Source of the DNA: Alloiococcus sp035301245 | GTDB lineage: Bacteria; Bacillota; Bacilli; Lactobacillales; Carnobacteriaceae_A | Direction: 5' to 3' | DNA: 17,296 bases | NCBI GenBank assembly: GCA_035301245.1 | Contig: DATGUS010000015.1 | Location: 1 to 17,296 of the forward strand | Shown: in pieces, positions 6,228 to 14,439 of the stretch | Numbering within the stretch: the first letter of the stretch is position 1 | How the letters are laid out: each line of letters opens with the position of its first letter | The notes under the pieces: model-generated | What the model was told of the DNA's origin: nothing | The model's input: only the letters and a program-made list of their open reading frames with translations | Databases searched by the model: none | Position numbers and translations under genes: made by a program

Positions 6228-7664
6228 GTGTTTGCTATATGGGATTATCCTGAAGCCGCAAAGTTAAGTTATTTTGCGCTGTTAAATCTTCAGCACCGGG
6301 GCCAACAAGGTGTGGGTATTACGGTGTTTGATCAAGCAACCAGACGCTGGGGGATGAATAAAGGAAAAGGATTAATTAATGATGTTTTTAACGATGCTTC
6401 ATCGATTGATTTTTTAACAGGAAATTGTGCTTTATCTTCTGTTCACTACTCACCGGCGAATGCGATTAACGGCATTAATGATATTAACCCACTGAAATAT
6501 GTTTTCCAAGATGAGAGTGTATCTATTGCTTTTGAAGGACATATCACAAATAGTCAAAGTTTAAGACAGACTCTTGAAGATCAAGGGACGGTCTTTCATT
6601 CGAAATCGGATACCGAGTTATTCATTCATTTAATTCGTCAAAGTAAGCAACCGACGATGATTGAGAAAATTAAAGAAATTACCGGTGACTTACAAGGTGG
6701 TTACTCAGTAGTCATTCTAACTGAAGAAGGCCTCTATGCTTTTGTTGATAAGAATGGCTTTAGACCTTTGGTAATTGGCCGGTTAGATCAAAGTGAAAGC
6801 TATATGATCTCCAGTGAGTCTTGTGTCTTCCAATCCATTGGTGCAACGATACAAAAAGAAGTGCGAGCAGGCGAAATCGTTAAAATTTCTGATAATGGTT
6901 TAGAATCAACTTGTTTTGCTGAGAGTGAAACGATGATTGAAGCGATGGAGTATGTTTATTTTGCTAGACCAGATACGACAATGGGTGGTGTGAATATTTA
7001 TCAAGCGAGACGAGCACTGGGGCGTAAACTAGCTGATGAAGATGAAGATACGCAAGCGGATTTAGTCATGGGGGTTCCGAACTCATCTTTAATTGCGGCA
7101 ATGGGTTATGCCGATTCTAGACAATTAAGATACGATTTAGGGTTAGTCAAAAACCAATACATTGGACGCACCTTTATTCAGCCAACGCAGGAATTAAGAG
7201 AACTCGGTGTAAAAAACAAACTATCCGTCATTTCTGAATCGGTAAAAGACAAATCCATCATCCTTATTGATGATTCGATTGTTAGGGGAACAACGAGTAA
7301 GCAAATTGTCAAGTTAATCAAAGATGCTGGGGCGAAGGAAGTACACTTACGTATCTCATCACCGCCGATTATTTTTCCGAATTATTATGGTATTGATATG
7401 TCAAGCTCGCAAGAACTGTTAGCTGCGAAGATGACTGTCGAAGAGATGAGAGATTATATCGGCTGTGATTCCTTAAAATTCCTATCGATTGATGCATTAA
7501 CGGAAGCTGTTCAAGAACAAAACAGTGAGGTACATCTATCGCTCAGTATTTTCAATGGTGAGTATATTGATGGCATAGGGGATTATAAAACGAGTTTAGC
7601 TAGTCAATTGACTCCTATTCAGAAGAGTCATTTAAAAGGAGGAAAATATGTCAGAAGAGTATAG
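6228..7664 (+). CDS. purF: amidophosphoribosyltransferase PurF with degenerate glutaminase domain
   Basis: 478 residues. PurF makes phosphoribosylamine from PRPP, normally with glutamine. The C-terminal phosphoribosyltransferase half is well conserved: EYVYFARPD (241-249), GVPNSS (282-287), VKNQYIGRTFIQP (307-319), and the PRPP loop IILIDDSIVRGTTS (344-357). The N-terminal Ntn glutaminase half keeps LQHRGQQG (21-28) and SDTE (127-130) but lacks the chemistry. The frame's only usable start is GTG 6228, six bases after AGGAGG, giving MFAIW where relatives have Cys-Gly-Val-Phe-Gly. The Arg of H-V-R-Y is His73 and the Asn of H-N-G-N is Glu103. Upstream in frame are TGT, AAA, AGG, AGG and then TAG, so no Cys1 can be made. 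The four Fe-S cysteines of B. subtilis PurF are also absent (Ala239, Asn385, Ser438, Ile441). It overlaps purM by 17 nt. Ammonia-dependent synthesis is the inferred role. Confidence 0.88.
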   Translation: MFAIWDYPEAAKLSYFALLNLQHRGQQGVGITVFDQATRRWGMNKGKGLINDVFNDASSIDFLTGNCALSSVHYSPANAINGINDINPLKYVFQDESVSIAFEGHITNSQSLRQTLEDQGTVFHSKSDTELFIHLIRQSKQPTMIEKIKEITGDLQGGYSVVILTEEGLYAFVDKNGFRPLVIGRLDQSESYMISSESCVFQSIGATIQKEVRAGEIVKISDNGLESTCFAESETMIEAMEYVYFARPDTTMGGVNIYQARRALGRKLADEDEDTQADLVMGVPNSSLIAAMGYADSRQLRYDLGLVKNQYIGRTFIQPTQELRELGVKNKLSVISESVKDKSIILIDDSIVRGTTSKQIVKLIKDAGAKEVHLRISSPPIIFPNYYGIDMSSSQELLAAKMTVEEMRDYIGCDSLKFLSIDALTEAVQEQNSEVHLSLSIFNGEYIDGIGDYKTSLASQLTPIQKSHLKGGKYVRRV

Positions 7665-8682
7665 AAAAGCAGGCGTTGATATTGAAAAAGGGTATGAATC
7701 AGTTGAACGAATCAAAAAACATATTCAAAAAACCAACCGACCAGAAGTCTTAAGTCAGATTGGTGGCTTTGCCGGTGCTTTTGCTTTGGGGTCTAGAGAG
7801 ATGAAAGAGCCCATCCTTGTCAGTGGAACAGATGGTGTCGGTACAAAAATACTTCTTGCTCAGCAGTCAGGGAAAGCAGATACAATTGGTATCGACTGTG
7901 TGGCGATGTGTGTGAATGACATTTTAGCTCAAGGGGCGGAACCACTCTTTTTCTTAGACTATTTAGCAGTGGGGAAAAACAAGCCGGAAGTCATTGAACA
8001 ACTAGTAGCGGGAATTGCTGATGGTTGTAGTCAAGCCGGAGCTGCTTTAATCGGTGGCGAAACAGCTGAGATGCCTGATTTATATAGTGAAGAGGAATAT
8101 GATTTAGCGGGCTTTGCAGTGGGAATCGTTGATAAAGATAAAATGATTAGTGCTGATCAAGTAAAAGCAGGTGACCAATTAATTGCCCTTCCGAGTAGTG
8201 GTCTACATTCTAATGGCTATTCATTAGTTCGCAAATTGTTATTTAAAGATAATGATTACTCATTTGATGATCAATTGAATAATGGTCGTTCATTAATTGA
8301 AGAATTACTCGTACCCACTCGAATCTATGTGAAAGATGTTCTCCCTTTTGTTCAACAAGAAATGATTCGTGGAATGGCACATATCACTGGCGGGGGCTTC
8401 TATGAGAACTTACCGCGTATGTTTGAAAACCATCTTCAAGCGACTATTCATCAAGAGTCATTACCTCAGTTTGAAATCTTTAATCTATTACAAGAGCTAG
8501 GTCAGATGACCGAGCAAGCGATGTATAAGACCTTCAATATGGGTGTAGGTATGGTATTAGCAGTCGCTCCAGAACATGTGGAAGCTGTTCTTGAAGGGAT
8601 TGAAGATAGTTTTGTGATTGGTGAAGTTGAAGATAAAAATAAAGAACACCAAGTTGTTTTTGTAGAGAAAGCAGAGGAATAA
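7648..8682 (+). CDS. purM: phosphoribosylformylglycinamidine cyclo-ligase (AIR synthetase)
   Basis: 344 residues, typical of PurM (about 340-346). It closes FGAM to aminoimidazole ribonucleotide with ATP and shares its fold with PurL. Visible motifs are SGTDGVGTK (59-67, ATP/substrate loop), DCVAMCVNDILAQGAEPLFF (83-102), GGETAEMPDLY (136-146), SSGLHSNGYSL and HITGGGFYENLPR. The ATG is supported by AAAGGAGG (7636-7643) and lies inside the end of purF, a tight coupling common in this operon type. The next gene starts 1 nt after its stop. All recognised motifs look intact, in contrast to purQ and purF. Confidence 0.96.
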   Translation: MSEEYRKAGVDIEKGYESVERIKKHIQKTNRPEVLSQIGGFAGAFALGSREMKEPILVSGTDGVGTKILLAQQSGKADTIGIDCVAMCVNDILAQGAEPLFFLDYLAVGKNKPEVIEQLVAGIADGCSQAGAALIGGETAEMPDLYSEEEYDLAGFAVGIVDKDKMISADQVKAGDQLIALPSSGLHSNGYSLVRKLLFKDNDYSFDDQLNNGRSLIEELLVPTRIYVKDVLPFVQQEMIRGMAHITGGGFYENLPRMFENHLQATIHQESLPQFEIFNLLQELGQMTEQAMYKTFNMGVGMVLAVAPEHVEAVLEGIEDSFVIGEVEDKNKEHQVVFVEKAEE

Positions 8683-8683
8683 T

Positions 8684-9253
8684 ATGAATATTGCCTTATT
8701 TGCTTCAGGGAATGGTTCGAATGTTGAAGCAATTTTGTCACAGATTGAACAGCATCAACTACCGATTAATCCAGTCTGTTTAGTATGTAATAACCCAGAT
8801 GCTCAAGTGATTGAACGCGTGAAACCATATCATATACCAGTTTTTGTTCAGTCGACAAAGGATTTAACTCGAGCTGAATGGGAGCAGTTAGTGATCGATT
8901 ACTTAGAGCCCTTAAAGGTTGATTATATTGTACTGGCTGGCTTTATGCGTTTATTAACGGAAGACTTTTTAGCTCGTTATCCAAAGCAAGTGCTTAGCAT
9001 CCATCCGTCACTTTTACCGAAATATCCGGGGATTCACAGTATTCAAGACGCTTATGAAGCCGATGAAACGAAAACTGGTGTAACAATTTTTTATGTCGAT
9101 GAGGGTGTGGACACGGGTCAGATCATTCATCAAGAAGCATTGACGATTGATCCAGATTGGACACTTGAAGAGTTAGAAGAAGCAGTCCATCAACTGGAGC
9201 ACCATCTATATATTGAAGTATTAAAAACATTAGCTGATACGGAGGGAAAATAA
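8684..9253 (+). CDS. purN: phosphoribosylglycinamide formyltransferase PurN
   Basis: 189 residues, the normal PurN length. It transfers a formyl group from 10-formyl-tetrahydrofolate to GAR. The N-terminal phosphate loop ASGNGSN (7-13) and folate-side segment VLAGFMRLLT (83-92) are present. In the active-site strand, the usual N-I-H-P-S-L-L-P reads SIHPSLLP (105-112): the general-acid His107 is kept, but the Asn equivalent to E. coli Asn106 is Ser105 (8996-8998). The catalytic Asp (E. coli Asp144) is Asp143 in VDEGVDTG. The start lies 1 nt after the purM stop, with AGAGGAA in the end of purM as ribosome site. The stop abuts the purH start directly. Function is very likely; the Ser change may modulate rate. 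Confidence 0.94.
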   Translation: MNIALFASGNGSNVEAILSQIEQHQLPINPVCLVCNNPDAQVIERVKPYHIPVFVQSTKDLTRAEWEQLVIDYLEPLKVDYIVLAGFMRLLTEDFLARYPKQVLSIHPSLLPKYPGIHSIQDAYEADETKTGVTIFYVDEGVDTGQIIHQEALTIDPDWTLEELEEAVHQLEHHLYIEVLKTLADTEGK

Positions 9254-10837
9254 TTGAATCGTTACGCATTAATTAGTGTGTCAGACAAGAGTGGTTTAGA
9301 AGATATCGCCAGAGCGCTAGTCGACGCAGGTGTTCAATTAGTGTCAACTAGTGGCACGCTTAAGCAATTAGAGTCATTAGGTTTTGAGGTCACACCAGTT
9401 GAAGCCATCACTGATTTTCCAGAGATGATGGACGGTCGTGTTAAAACATTACATCCAAAAATTCATGGCGGTTTGTTAGCAAATCGTGCCAACAAAGCCC
9501 ATCTAGCTGAGTTAGAGAAACATCACATTCCAAACTTTGAGTTCGTTGTAGTGAATTTATATCCATTTAAAAAGGTTTTAATGCAACAGGGGGCTACTGA
9601 TTCTGACAAGATTGAAAATATTGATATTGGCGGGCCATCGATGCTACGCTCGGCAGCTAAAAATTTCCAGACATTATCGGTGATTACAGATCCAAGAGAT
9701 TACGGCCAAGTGATTAAAGAGCTGGAAACAAATAATGAAACAACCTTATCTACTCGTCGTTACTTAGCTTCTAAGGTATATCAATTGACCAGTTACTATG
9801 ATTCATTGATTGCAGACTTTATGAATGAAGCGGTGGATGAAGATGATGATAAGATCAAATCTTGGTCATTTTTAACGCAGAGTTTTGAACATAAAGAAAC
9901 GCTTCGTTACGGAGAAAACAGTCATCAAACCGCTGATTTCTATACAACGTTGATGCCGTCTAAAGCAACCCTGGCCGGTGCTAAGCAGTTAAGCGGTAAG
10001 CACTTATCATACAATAACTTAAGAGATGCAGATGTGGCATTGGCATTAATGAATGAATTTGATCAACCCACTGCTGTGGCATTAAAGCATATGAACCCCT
10101 GTGGTGTTGGTGTCGCAAAGACGATTGAAGACGCCTTTGATTATTGTTATCAAGCTGATTCGGTGTCAATCTTTGGCGGTATTTTATCCTTTAACCGACC
10201 AGTGACTGCTGAATTAGCTAAAAAGATTAATCAATTATTTATTGAAATTGTCATTGCACCACGTTTTGAAAAAGAAGCCTTTGCGATTTTAACCCAAAAG
10301 AAAAATGTGCGTTTGCTTGAAGTGGATTTATTAGAAGATAATGAACAAAGACAGTGGCAGCAGACATCCGTTTCAGGTGGTTTATTAGTTCAAAGTGCCG
10401 ATCATACGGATGACTTAACTGTATTGACGGACTTGCCCAACCATTGGTCAGTAGCAGTGGGTGAGGTACAAACCACTGAAGCCGTCCAAGCAATGAGCTT
10501 TTTAATGAAAGTTTGTGCTTATGTGAAGAGTAATGCGATTGTTGTTGGTGGTTTTAATCAGACGTACGGCATTGGTGCCGGACAGATGAATAGAGTCCAA
10601 GCAGCAAAGATTGCTCTAGAAGCCATGTTAGAAAAAGATCGTCCAACTTCAGAACCATTAATTCTAGCTAGTGATGCGTTTATTCCAATGAGAGACACGA
10701 TTGATTTAGCAGCGACATACAATGTCGATATCATTGTTCAACCAGGCGGATCGATTCGTGATAAAGAAGTGATTCAAGCAGCAAAAGAACACGGGATCAC
10801 ATTAGTGATGACAGGCACCAGACACTTTAAACATTAA
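9254..10837 (+). CDS. purH: bifunctional AICAR transformylase / IMP cyclohydrolase PurH
   Basis: 527 residues, slightly longer than the usual 510-515. The N-terminal IMP cyclohydrolase domain (about 1-195) has SDKSGL (10-15), STSGT (31-35), DGRVKTLHPKIHGG (60-73) and NIDIGGPSMLRSAAKN (122-137). The C-terminal transformylase domain has LRYGENSHQ (217-225), the catalytic pair Lys278-His279 in KHMNPCGVG, and GAGQMNRVQA near the end. It carries out the last two steps from AICAR to IMP. The start is TTG at 9254, immediately after the purN stop, with GGAGGG (9241-9246) eight bases upstream; no nearby ATG fits. All key residues I recognise are present. Confidence 0.95.
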   Translation: MNRYALISVSDKSGLEDIARALVDAGVQLVSTSGTLKQLESLGFEVTPVEAITDFPEMMDGRVKTLHPKIHGGLLANRANKAHLAELEKHHIPNFEFVVVNLYPFKKVLMQQGATDSDKIENIDIGGPSMLRSAAKNFQTLSVITDPRDYGQVIKELETNNETTLSTRRYLASKVYQLTSYYDSLIADFMNEAVDEDDDKIKSWSFLTQSFEHKETLRYGENSHQTADFYTTLMPSKATLAGAKQLSGKHLSYNNLRDADVALALMNEFDQPTAVALKHMNPCGVGVAKTIEDAFDYCYQADSVSIFGGILSFNRPVTAELAKKINQLFIEIVIAPRFEKEAFAILTQKKNVRLLEVDLLEDNEQRQWQQTSVSGGLLVQSADHTDDLTVLTDLPNHWSVAVGEVQTTEAVQAMSFLMKVCAYVKSNAIVVGGFNQTYGIGAGQMNRVQAAKIALEAMLEKDRPTSEPLILASDAFIPMRDTIDLAATYNVDIIVQPGGSIRDKEVIQAAKEHGITLVMTGTRHFKH

Positions 10838-10848
10838 GGGGTATTTAA

Positions 10849-12087
10849 GTGGGAAATAAAGTTTTAGTTATCGGCTCAGGTGGTAGAGAGCATGCTATTG
10901 CTAAAGCATTTGAACAGAGTAGTCAAGTGGACACCATCTATGTCGTAAAAGGAAATCCAGGTTTTTTAATTCAGTTAGATAAAGTAGAACTCATCAATAT
11001 TGAAGAAAATGATCTCACTCGATTAGTTGAATTTGCTAAAGTTGAAGAGGTAGCGTTAACCATTGTAGGTTCAGAGATAAATTTATCAACCGGTATTGTT
11101 GATGCCTTCCGCTTAGCAGGCTTAAAGATTGTAGGTCCAACACAAGCGGCCAGTCAACTGGAAACATCAAAAACGTTTGCGAAAGAAATTATGCAAGAGG
11201 CGCATGTAAAAACAGCCAGTTATAAACTATTTACCAATGAAACGAGAGAAGAGGTTGAAGCGTACATCAGTGACTTGACCATGCCTATTGTGATTAAACA
11301 AGATGGCCTCGCATCAGGTAAAGGTGTTTATATTGTTCGAACTTATGATGAAGCAATGCAAGTATTAGATGAATTACCACATAAAAAATTCTTAATTGAA
11401 GAGTTTTTAGAAGGTCCAGAATTCTCACACTTCTCACTTGTGAATGGCGAGTCAATTATCCCGTTAGGTATGGCTCGTGACTATAAATGTGCTTATGATA
11501 ACAATGAAGGACCGAATACAGGGGGAATGGGTGCTTTCTCTCCGGTAACAGATCATGACGAAAAATTGAGCGAAGAAATCGTTGAAAAAGTCGTAAAACC
11601 GGTAGCGAAGCAAATGGAAGAAAACGGCACGCCATTTACCGGTATTTTATATAGTGGCTTGATTAGAGTAGGCACAGAGTTCTATGTCATTGAATTTAAT
11701 GTTCGATTAGGAGATCCTGAAACGCAAATCCTTTTACCAAGAATCAATGAAGATTTCTTTGATGTGTTGAACGCTCACTTAAATCAAGATGATTTTACCG
11801 TTACACATAAACCAGGCATTTCATTAGGTGTTATACTGGCTTCAGAAGGATACCCTAGTGAGGTGAAAGACAATCAACCACTCACTTGGACAGAGGATAC
11901 TGATTTGAACAAAGTAATTTTTGCAGGGGTTCGTCAAGAACACGATGTCTTATATTCAAAAGGTGGGCGCGTGCTGATGGCAACAGCGTTTGAAAATTCT
12001 GTTGAGGCCTGCCGTGAAAAAGTGTACGAGTCACTAGCGAAGATTCAATTAACAGGTGGATTTTTCAGAAAAGATATTGGATTGTAG
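10849..12087 (+). CDS. purD: phosphoribosylamine-glycine ligase PurD
   Basis: 412 residues (family about 415-430), an ATP-grasp enzyme that joins phosphoribosylamine, the PurF product, to glycine. Motifs are GSGGREHA (9-16), KQDGLASGKG (150-159, ATP-grasp lysine loop), EEFLEGPEFS (184-193), GPNTGGMGAFSP (221-232) and EFNVRLGDPETQ, the metal-binding end of the site. The start is GTG 10849, 11 nt after the purH stop, with a modest GGGG site (10838-10841). Several normally fixed positions differ: G-P-E near residue 74 is GSE, and A-Q-D-H-K-R near 209 is ARDYKC. The metal ligands and glycine-rich loops remain, so I expect activity. Confidence 0.94.
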   Translation: MGNKVLVIGSGGREHAIAKAFEQSSQVDTIYVVKGNPGFLIQLDKVELINIEENDLTRLVEFAKVEEVALTIVGSEINLSTGIVDAFRLAGLKIVGPTQAASQLETSKTFAKEIMQEAHVKTASYKLFTNETREEVEAYISDLTMPIVIKQDGLASGKGVYIVRTYDEAMQVLDELPHKKFLIEEFLEGPEFSHFSLVNGESIIPLGMARDYKCAYDNNEGPNTGGMGAFSPVTDHDEKLSEEIVEKVVKPVAKQMEENGTPFTGILYSGLIRVGTEFYVIEFNVRLGDPETQILLPRINEDFFDVLNAHLNQDDFTVTHKPGISLGVILASEGYPSEVKDNQPLTWTEDTDLNKVIFAGVRQEHDVLYSKGGRVLMATAFENSVEACREKVYESLAKIQLTGGFFRKDIGL

Positions 12088-12096
12088 GAGGATATG

Positions 12097-12585
12097 ATGT
12101 CTAAAAAAGTAGCTGTTATCATGGGTAGTACGTCAGATTGGGATCAGATGAAGGAAGCTTGCGTGATGTTAGAGGAACTTCAAGTTCCTTATACGAAACA
12201 AGTGATTTCTGCTCACCGTATGCCAAAGGAAATGTTAGACTTTGCCAAAAATGCTCGTGAAGAAGGTATTGAAGTTATTATCGCAGGGGCCGGCGGTGCG
12301 GCTCACCTACCAGGGATGGTTGCATCAAGTACAACGATTCCAGTAATCGGTGTACCGATGAAAAGTAGTACGTTAAGTGGCTGGGATTCTTTATTATCAA
12401 TTGCTCAAATGCCAAAAGGTGTCCCTGTCGCAACCATGTCAATCGGTAAAAGTGGTGCAGCGAATGCCGGGATTATGGCTGCCAAGATTTTAGCGTTACA
12501 AGATAAAAATATTCAACAAGCAATCGAAGACTTAATGGAACGACAAAACAAGATGTCTCGTGAAAGTAGTGATCAACTTGACTAA
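12097..12585 (+). CDS. purE: 5-(carboxyamino)imidazole ribonucleotide mutase PurE
   Basis: 162 residues from this ATG; class I PurE, which moves the carboxyl of N5-CAIR (the PurK product) to C4, giving CAIR. The substrate loop MGSTSDW (9-15), SAHRMP (38-43, catalytic His40) and the AGAGGAAHLPGMVA segment are all present, as are GVP and GWDSLLSIAQMPKGVPVAT. Two ATGs are adjacent (12094 and 12097). AGGAGG at 12086-12091 lies only 2 nt from the first but 5 nt from the second, so the second is preferred. The ribosome site overlaps the purD stop. The end overlaps purK. Confidence 0.95.
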   Translation: MSKKVAVIMGSTSDWDQMKEACVMLEELQVPYTKQVISAHRMPKEMLDFAKNAREEGIEVIIAGAGGAAHLPGMVASSTTIPVIGVPMKSSTLSGWDSLLSIAQMPKGVPVATMSIGKSGAANAGIMAAKILALQDKNIQQAIEDLMERQNKMSRESSDQLD

Positions 12586-13732
12586 TCAAAAAATGATGCC
12601 TAACCAAATGATTGGTATCTTAGGTGCCGGTCAACTAGGCAAAATGCTAGGTCAATCCGCACAGAAAATGGGTTATAAAGTAGCTATGTACGATACAAAA
12701 GAAGCTTGTGGTTTTGGTGTATCGCACCAGACAATGATTGGTGACTTTGATGATGAAAAGAAAGTCTTAGACTTTGCGAGATCTGTCGATTCATTAACTT
12801 ATGAATTTGAAAATATTAACGGTCAGATCCTAAATCGTTTGGCTGATGAAGATCAGTTCTTACAAGGCAACTTTTTACTCTTAAAAAGTCAGCACCGTTT
12901 AATTGAAAAAGAATGGTTAAACGACATTGGCTTAGAGACCGTTCCGTTTAAAAAAGTATCATCAGCATCAGATTTAACAACGGCATTATCAGAGCTTGGC
13001 TATCCAGCAGTGTTAAAGACTTGCCGCTTTGGATATGACGGTAAAGGACAAGTGGTGATTCGCAATGAAGCAGAGTTGAATGACCTTCAAGAAGAGATCC
13101 AAGCGATTATCGAACAAGAAGCAATCTTAGAAGCTTTTTGTCCTTTCAAGTTTGAAGCCAGTGTGATTGTGTCACGCAACCATGCAGGTGACATTGAATG
13201 TTTCCCACCGACTGAGAATATTCATCGGGAAGGCATTTTGGCTGCGAGTATAAATTCGAGTCGCTTGACTGATGAATTAAAAGAAAAGATTGTACAAGCA
13301 GGAACAAAAATTGCTAAAGAAGCGAACTTAATTGGTGTTTGTGGCGTAGAATTATTTGTTAAAGAAAACGGCTCACTCGTAGTGAATGAAGTGGCACCGA
13401 GACCGCATAATACAGGTCACTATACGATTGAAGCTTGTCAATTATCTCAATTTGATCAGCATATTTTAGCACTGACCAATCGTCCGTTAATTAAGCCAGC
13501 TTTATTAAAACCGGCGATTTCAATCAACATCTTAGGACAACATATGACGATGCTTGAAGAGTTGATGGATACATTACCAGAAGCGTTGATCCATATTTAT
13601 GATAAAGGGGAAGCAAAGGATCAGCGTAAGATGGGCCATTTTACAATTTTATGTGATTCTGAAGATGAACTGGATGAGTATTTGAAGTCAACATTTATTG
13701 CGCAGTGGTTAGATCTGATTGGTGAGGAGTAA
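12578..13732 (+). CDS. purK: 5-(carboxyamino)imidazole ribonucleotide synthase PurK
   Basis: ATP-grasp carboxylase that makes N5-CAIR from AIR, bicarbonate and ATP. The nucleotide-binding start MIGILGAGQLGKML, the ATP-grasp lysine region YPAVLKTCRFGYDGKGQ, PPTENIHREGIL and NEVAPRPHNTGHYTIE are all characteristic, and the length of about 385 fits. The start is uncertain. The frame opens at GTG 12560, but TTG 12578 (overlapping the purE stop by 8 nt) places the glycine loop about 12 residues from the N-terminus, as in relatives. ATG 12593 and 12608 are also possible; none has a clear ribosome site, so translation is probably coupled to purE. It works with purE as a two-enzyme module. Confidence 0.92.
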   Translation: MTNQKMMPNQMIGILGAGQLGKMLGQSAQKMGYKVAMYDTKEACGFGVSHQTMIGDFDDEKKVLDFARSVDSLTYEFENINGQILNRLADEDQFLQGNFLLLKSQHRLIEKEWLNDIGLETVPFKKVSSASDLTTALSELGYPAVLKTCRFGYDGKGQVVIRNEAELNDLQEEIQAIIEQEAILEAFCPFKFEASVIVSRNHAGDIECFPPTENIHREGILAASINSSRLTDELKEKIVQAGTKIAKEANLIGVCGVELFVKENGSLVVNEVAPRPHNTGHYTIEACQLSQFDQHILALTNRPLIKPALLKPAISINILGQHMTMLEELMDTLPEALIHIYDKGEAKDQRKMGHFTILCDSEDELDEYLKSTFIAQWLDLIGEE

Positions 13733-13735
13733 ACG

Positions 13736-14428
13736 ATGCAATTAATCTATGAAGGCAAAACAAAAGATGTTTATGAATTAGATGATCATCATGTTCGACT
13801 ATTCTTTAAAGATGATATGACTGGTAAAGATGGTAAATTTGATCCGGGTGAGAATCAAAAAGGGCTTACTGTCGAAGGTGCCGGTCAAAGTGGCTTGGCG
13901 CTTTCCACGTACTTTTTCCATTTATTAGAAGATAAAGGAATTAAGACGCATTTTGTGGATGCCAATATTGAAGAACACACCATGGACGTCAAAAAGGCGA
14001 GTTATTTTGGAAATGGCATTGAATTTATTTGCCGCTTTAAATCAACTGGTAGCTTTATGAGACGTTATGGTGACTATGCGGCAGAAGGGCAAGATATACC
14101 AGGGCTTGTTGAAATCACCCTAAAAGATGATGAACGTGGTGATCCTTTTATTTCAAAACAAACATTAAGTGTTTTAAACATTTTAAATGAGCAAGATTAC
14201 GATGATCTCGTTGAACAGACCACGCTGATTTCAAACTTGATAAAAGAAGAGTTAAAACAGCATGATTTAGAGTTATATGATATTAAGCTTGAATTTGGGC
14301 GCGCGGTAGAAACAAATGAACTTATACTGATTGATGAGATTTCTGGCGGTAATATGCGCGTTTATAAAGATAACCAGTTAATTCATCCACTAGACTTGAA
14401 TCAATATATTTTAGAGGAAAATAATTAG
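13736..14428 (+). CDS. purC: SAICAR synthase PurC
   Basis: 230 residues, the short form of the enzyme that condenses CAIR with aspartate and ATP to SAICAR. It begins with the ATP-binding IYEGKTKDVYEL (4-15) and contains FKDDMTGKDGKFDPG, a variant nucleotide-binding segment seen in one bacterial subgroup instead of the B. subtilis-like form. It also has FICRFKSTGSFMRRYG, LKDDERGDP, LYDIKLEFG and DEISGGNMR. The start is supported by GAGGAG ending the purK frame 3 nt upstream. The next purine step needs PurB, which is not in this window. Confidence 0.95.
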   Translation: MQLIYEGKTKDVYELDDHHVRLFFKDDMTGKDGKFDPGENQKGLTVEGAGQSGLALSTYFFHLLEDKGIKTHFVDANIEEHTMDVKKASYFGNGIEFICRFKSTGSFMRRYGDYAAEGQDIPGLVEITLKDDERGDPFISKQTLSVLNILNEQDYDDLVEQTTLISNLIKEELKQHDLELYDIKLEFGRAVETNELILIDEISGGNMRVYKDNQLIHPLDLNQYILEENN

Positions 14429-14439
14429 GAGGCTATTTT

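Noticed and set aside
6228..7664. purF as a simple frameshifted pseudogene or sequencing error at its 5' end
   Set aside because: A base error near 6222-6230 could explain the missing Cys but not the independent His73 and Glu103 changes in the same domain. The rest of the frame is open with a conserved transferase domain and a well-placed GTG start.
12560..12577. GTG 12560 as the purK start
   Set aside because: It would add six residues and a longer overlap with purE, has no ribosome site, and puts the glycine loop further from the N-terminus than is usual.
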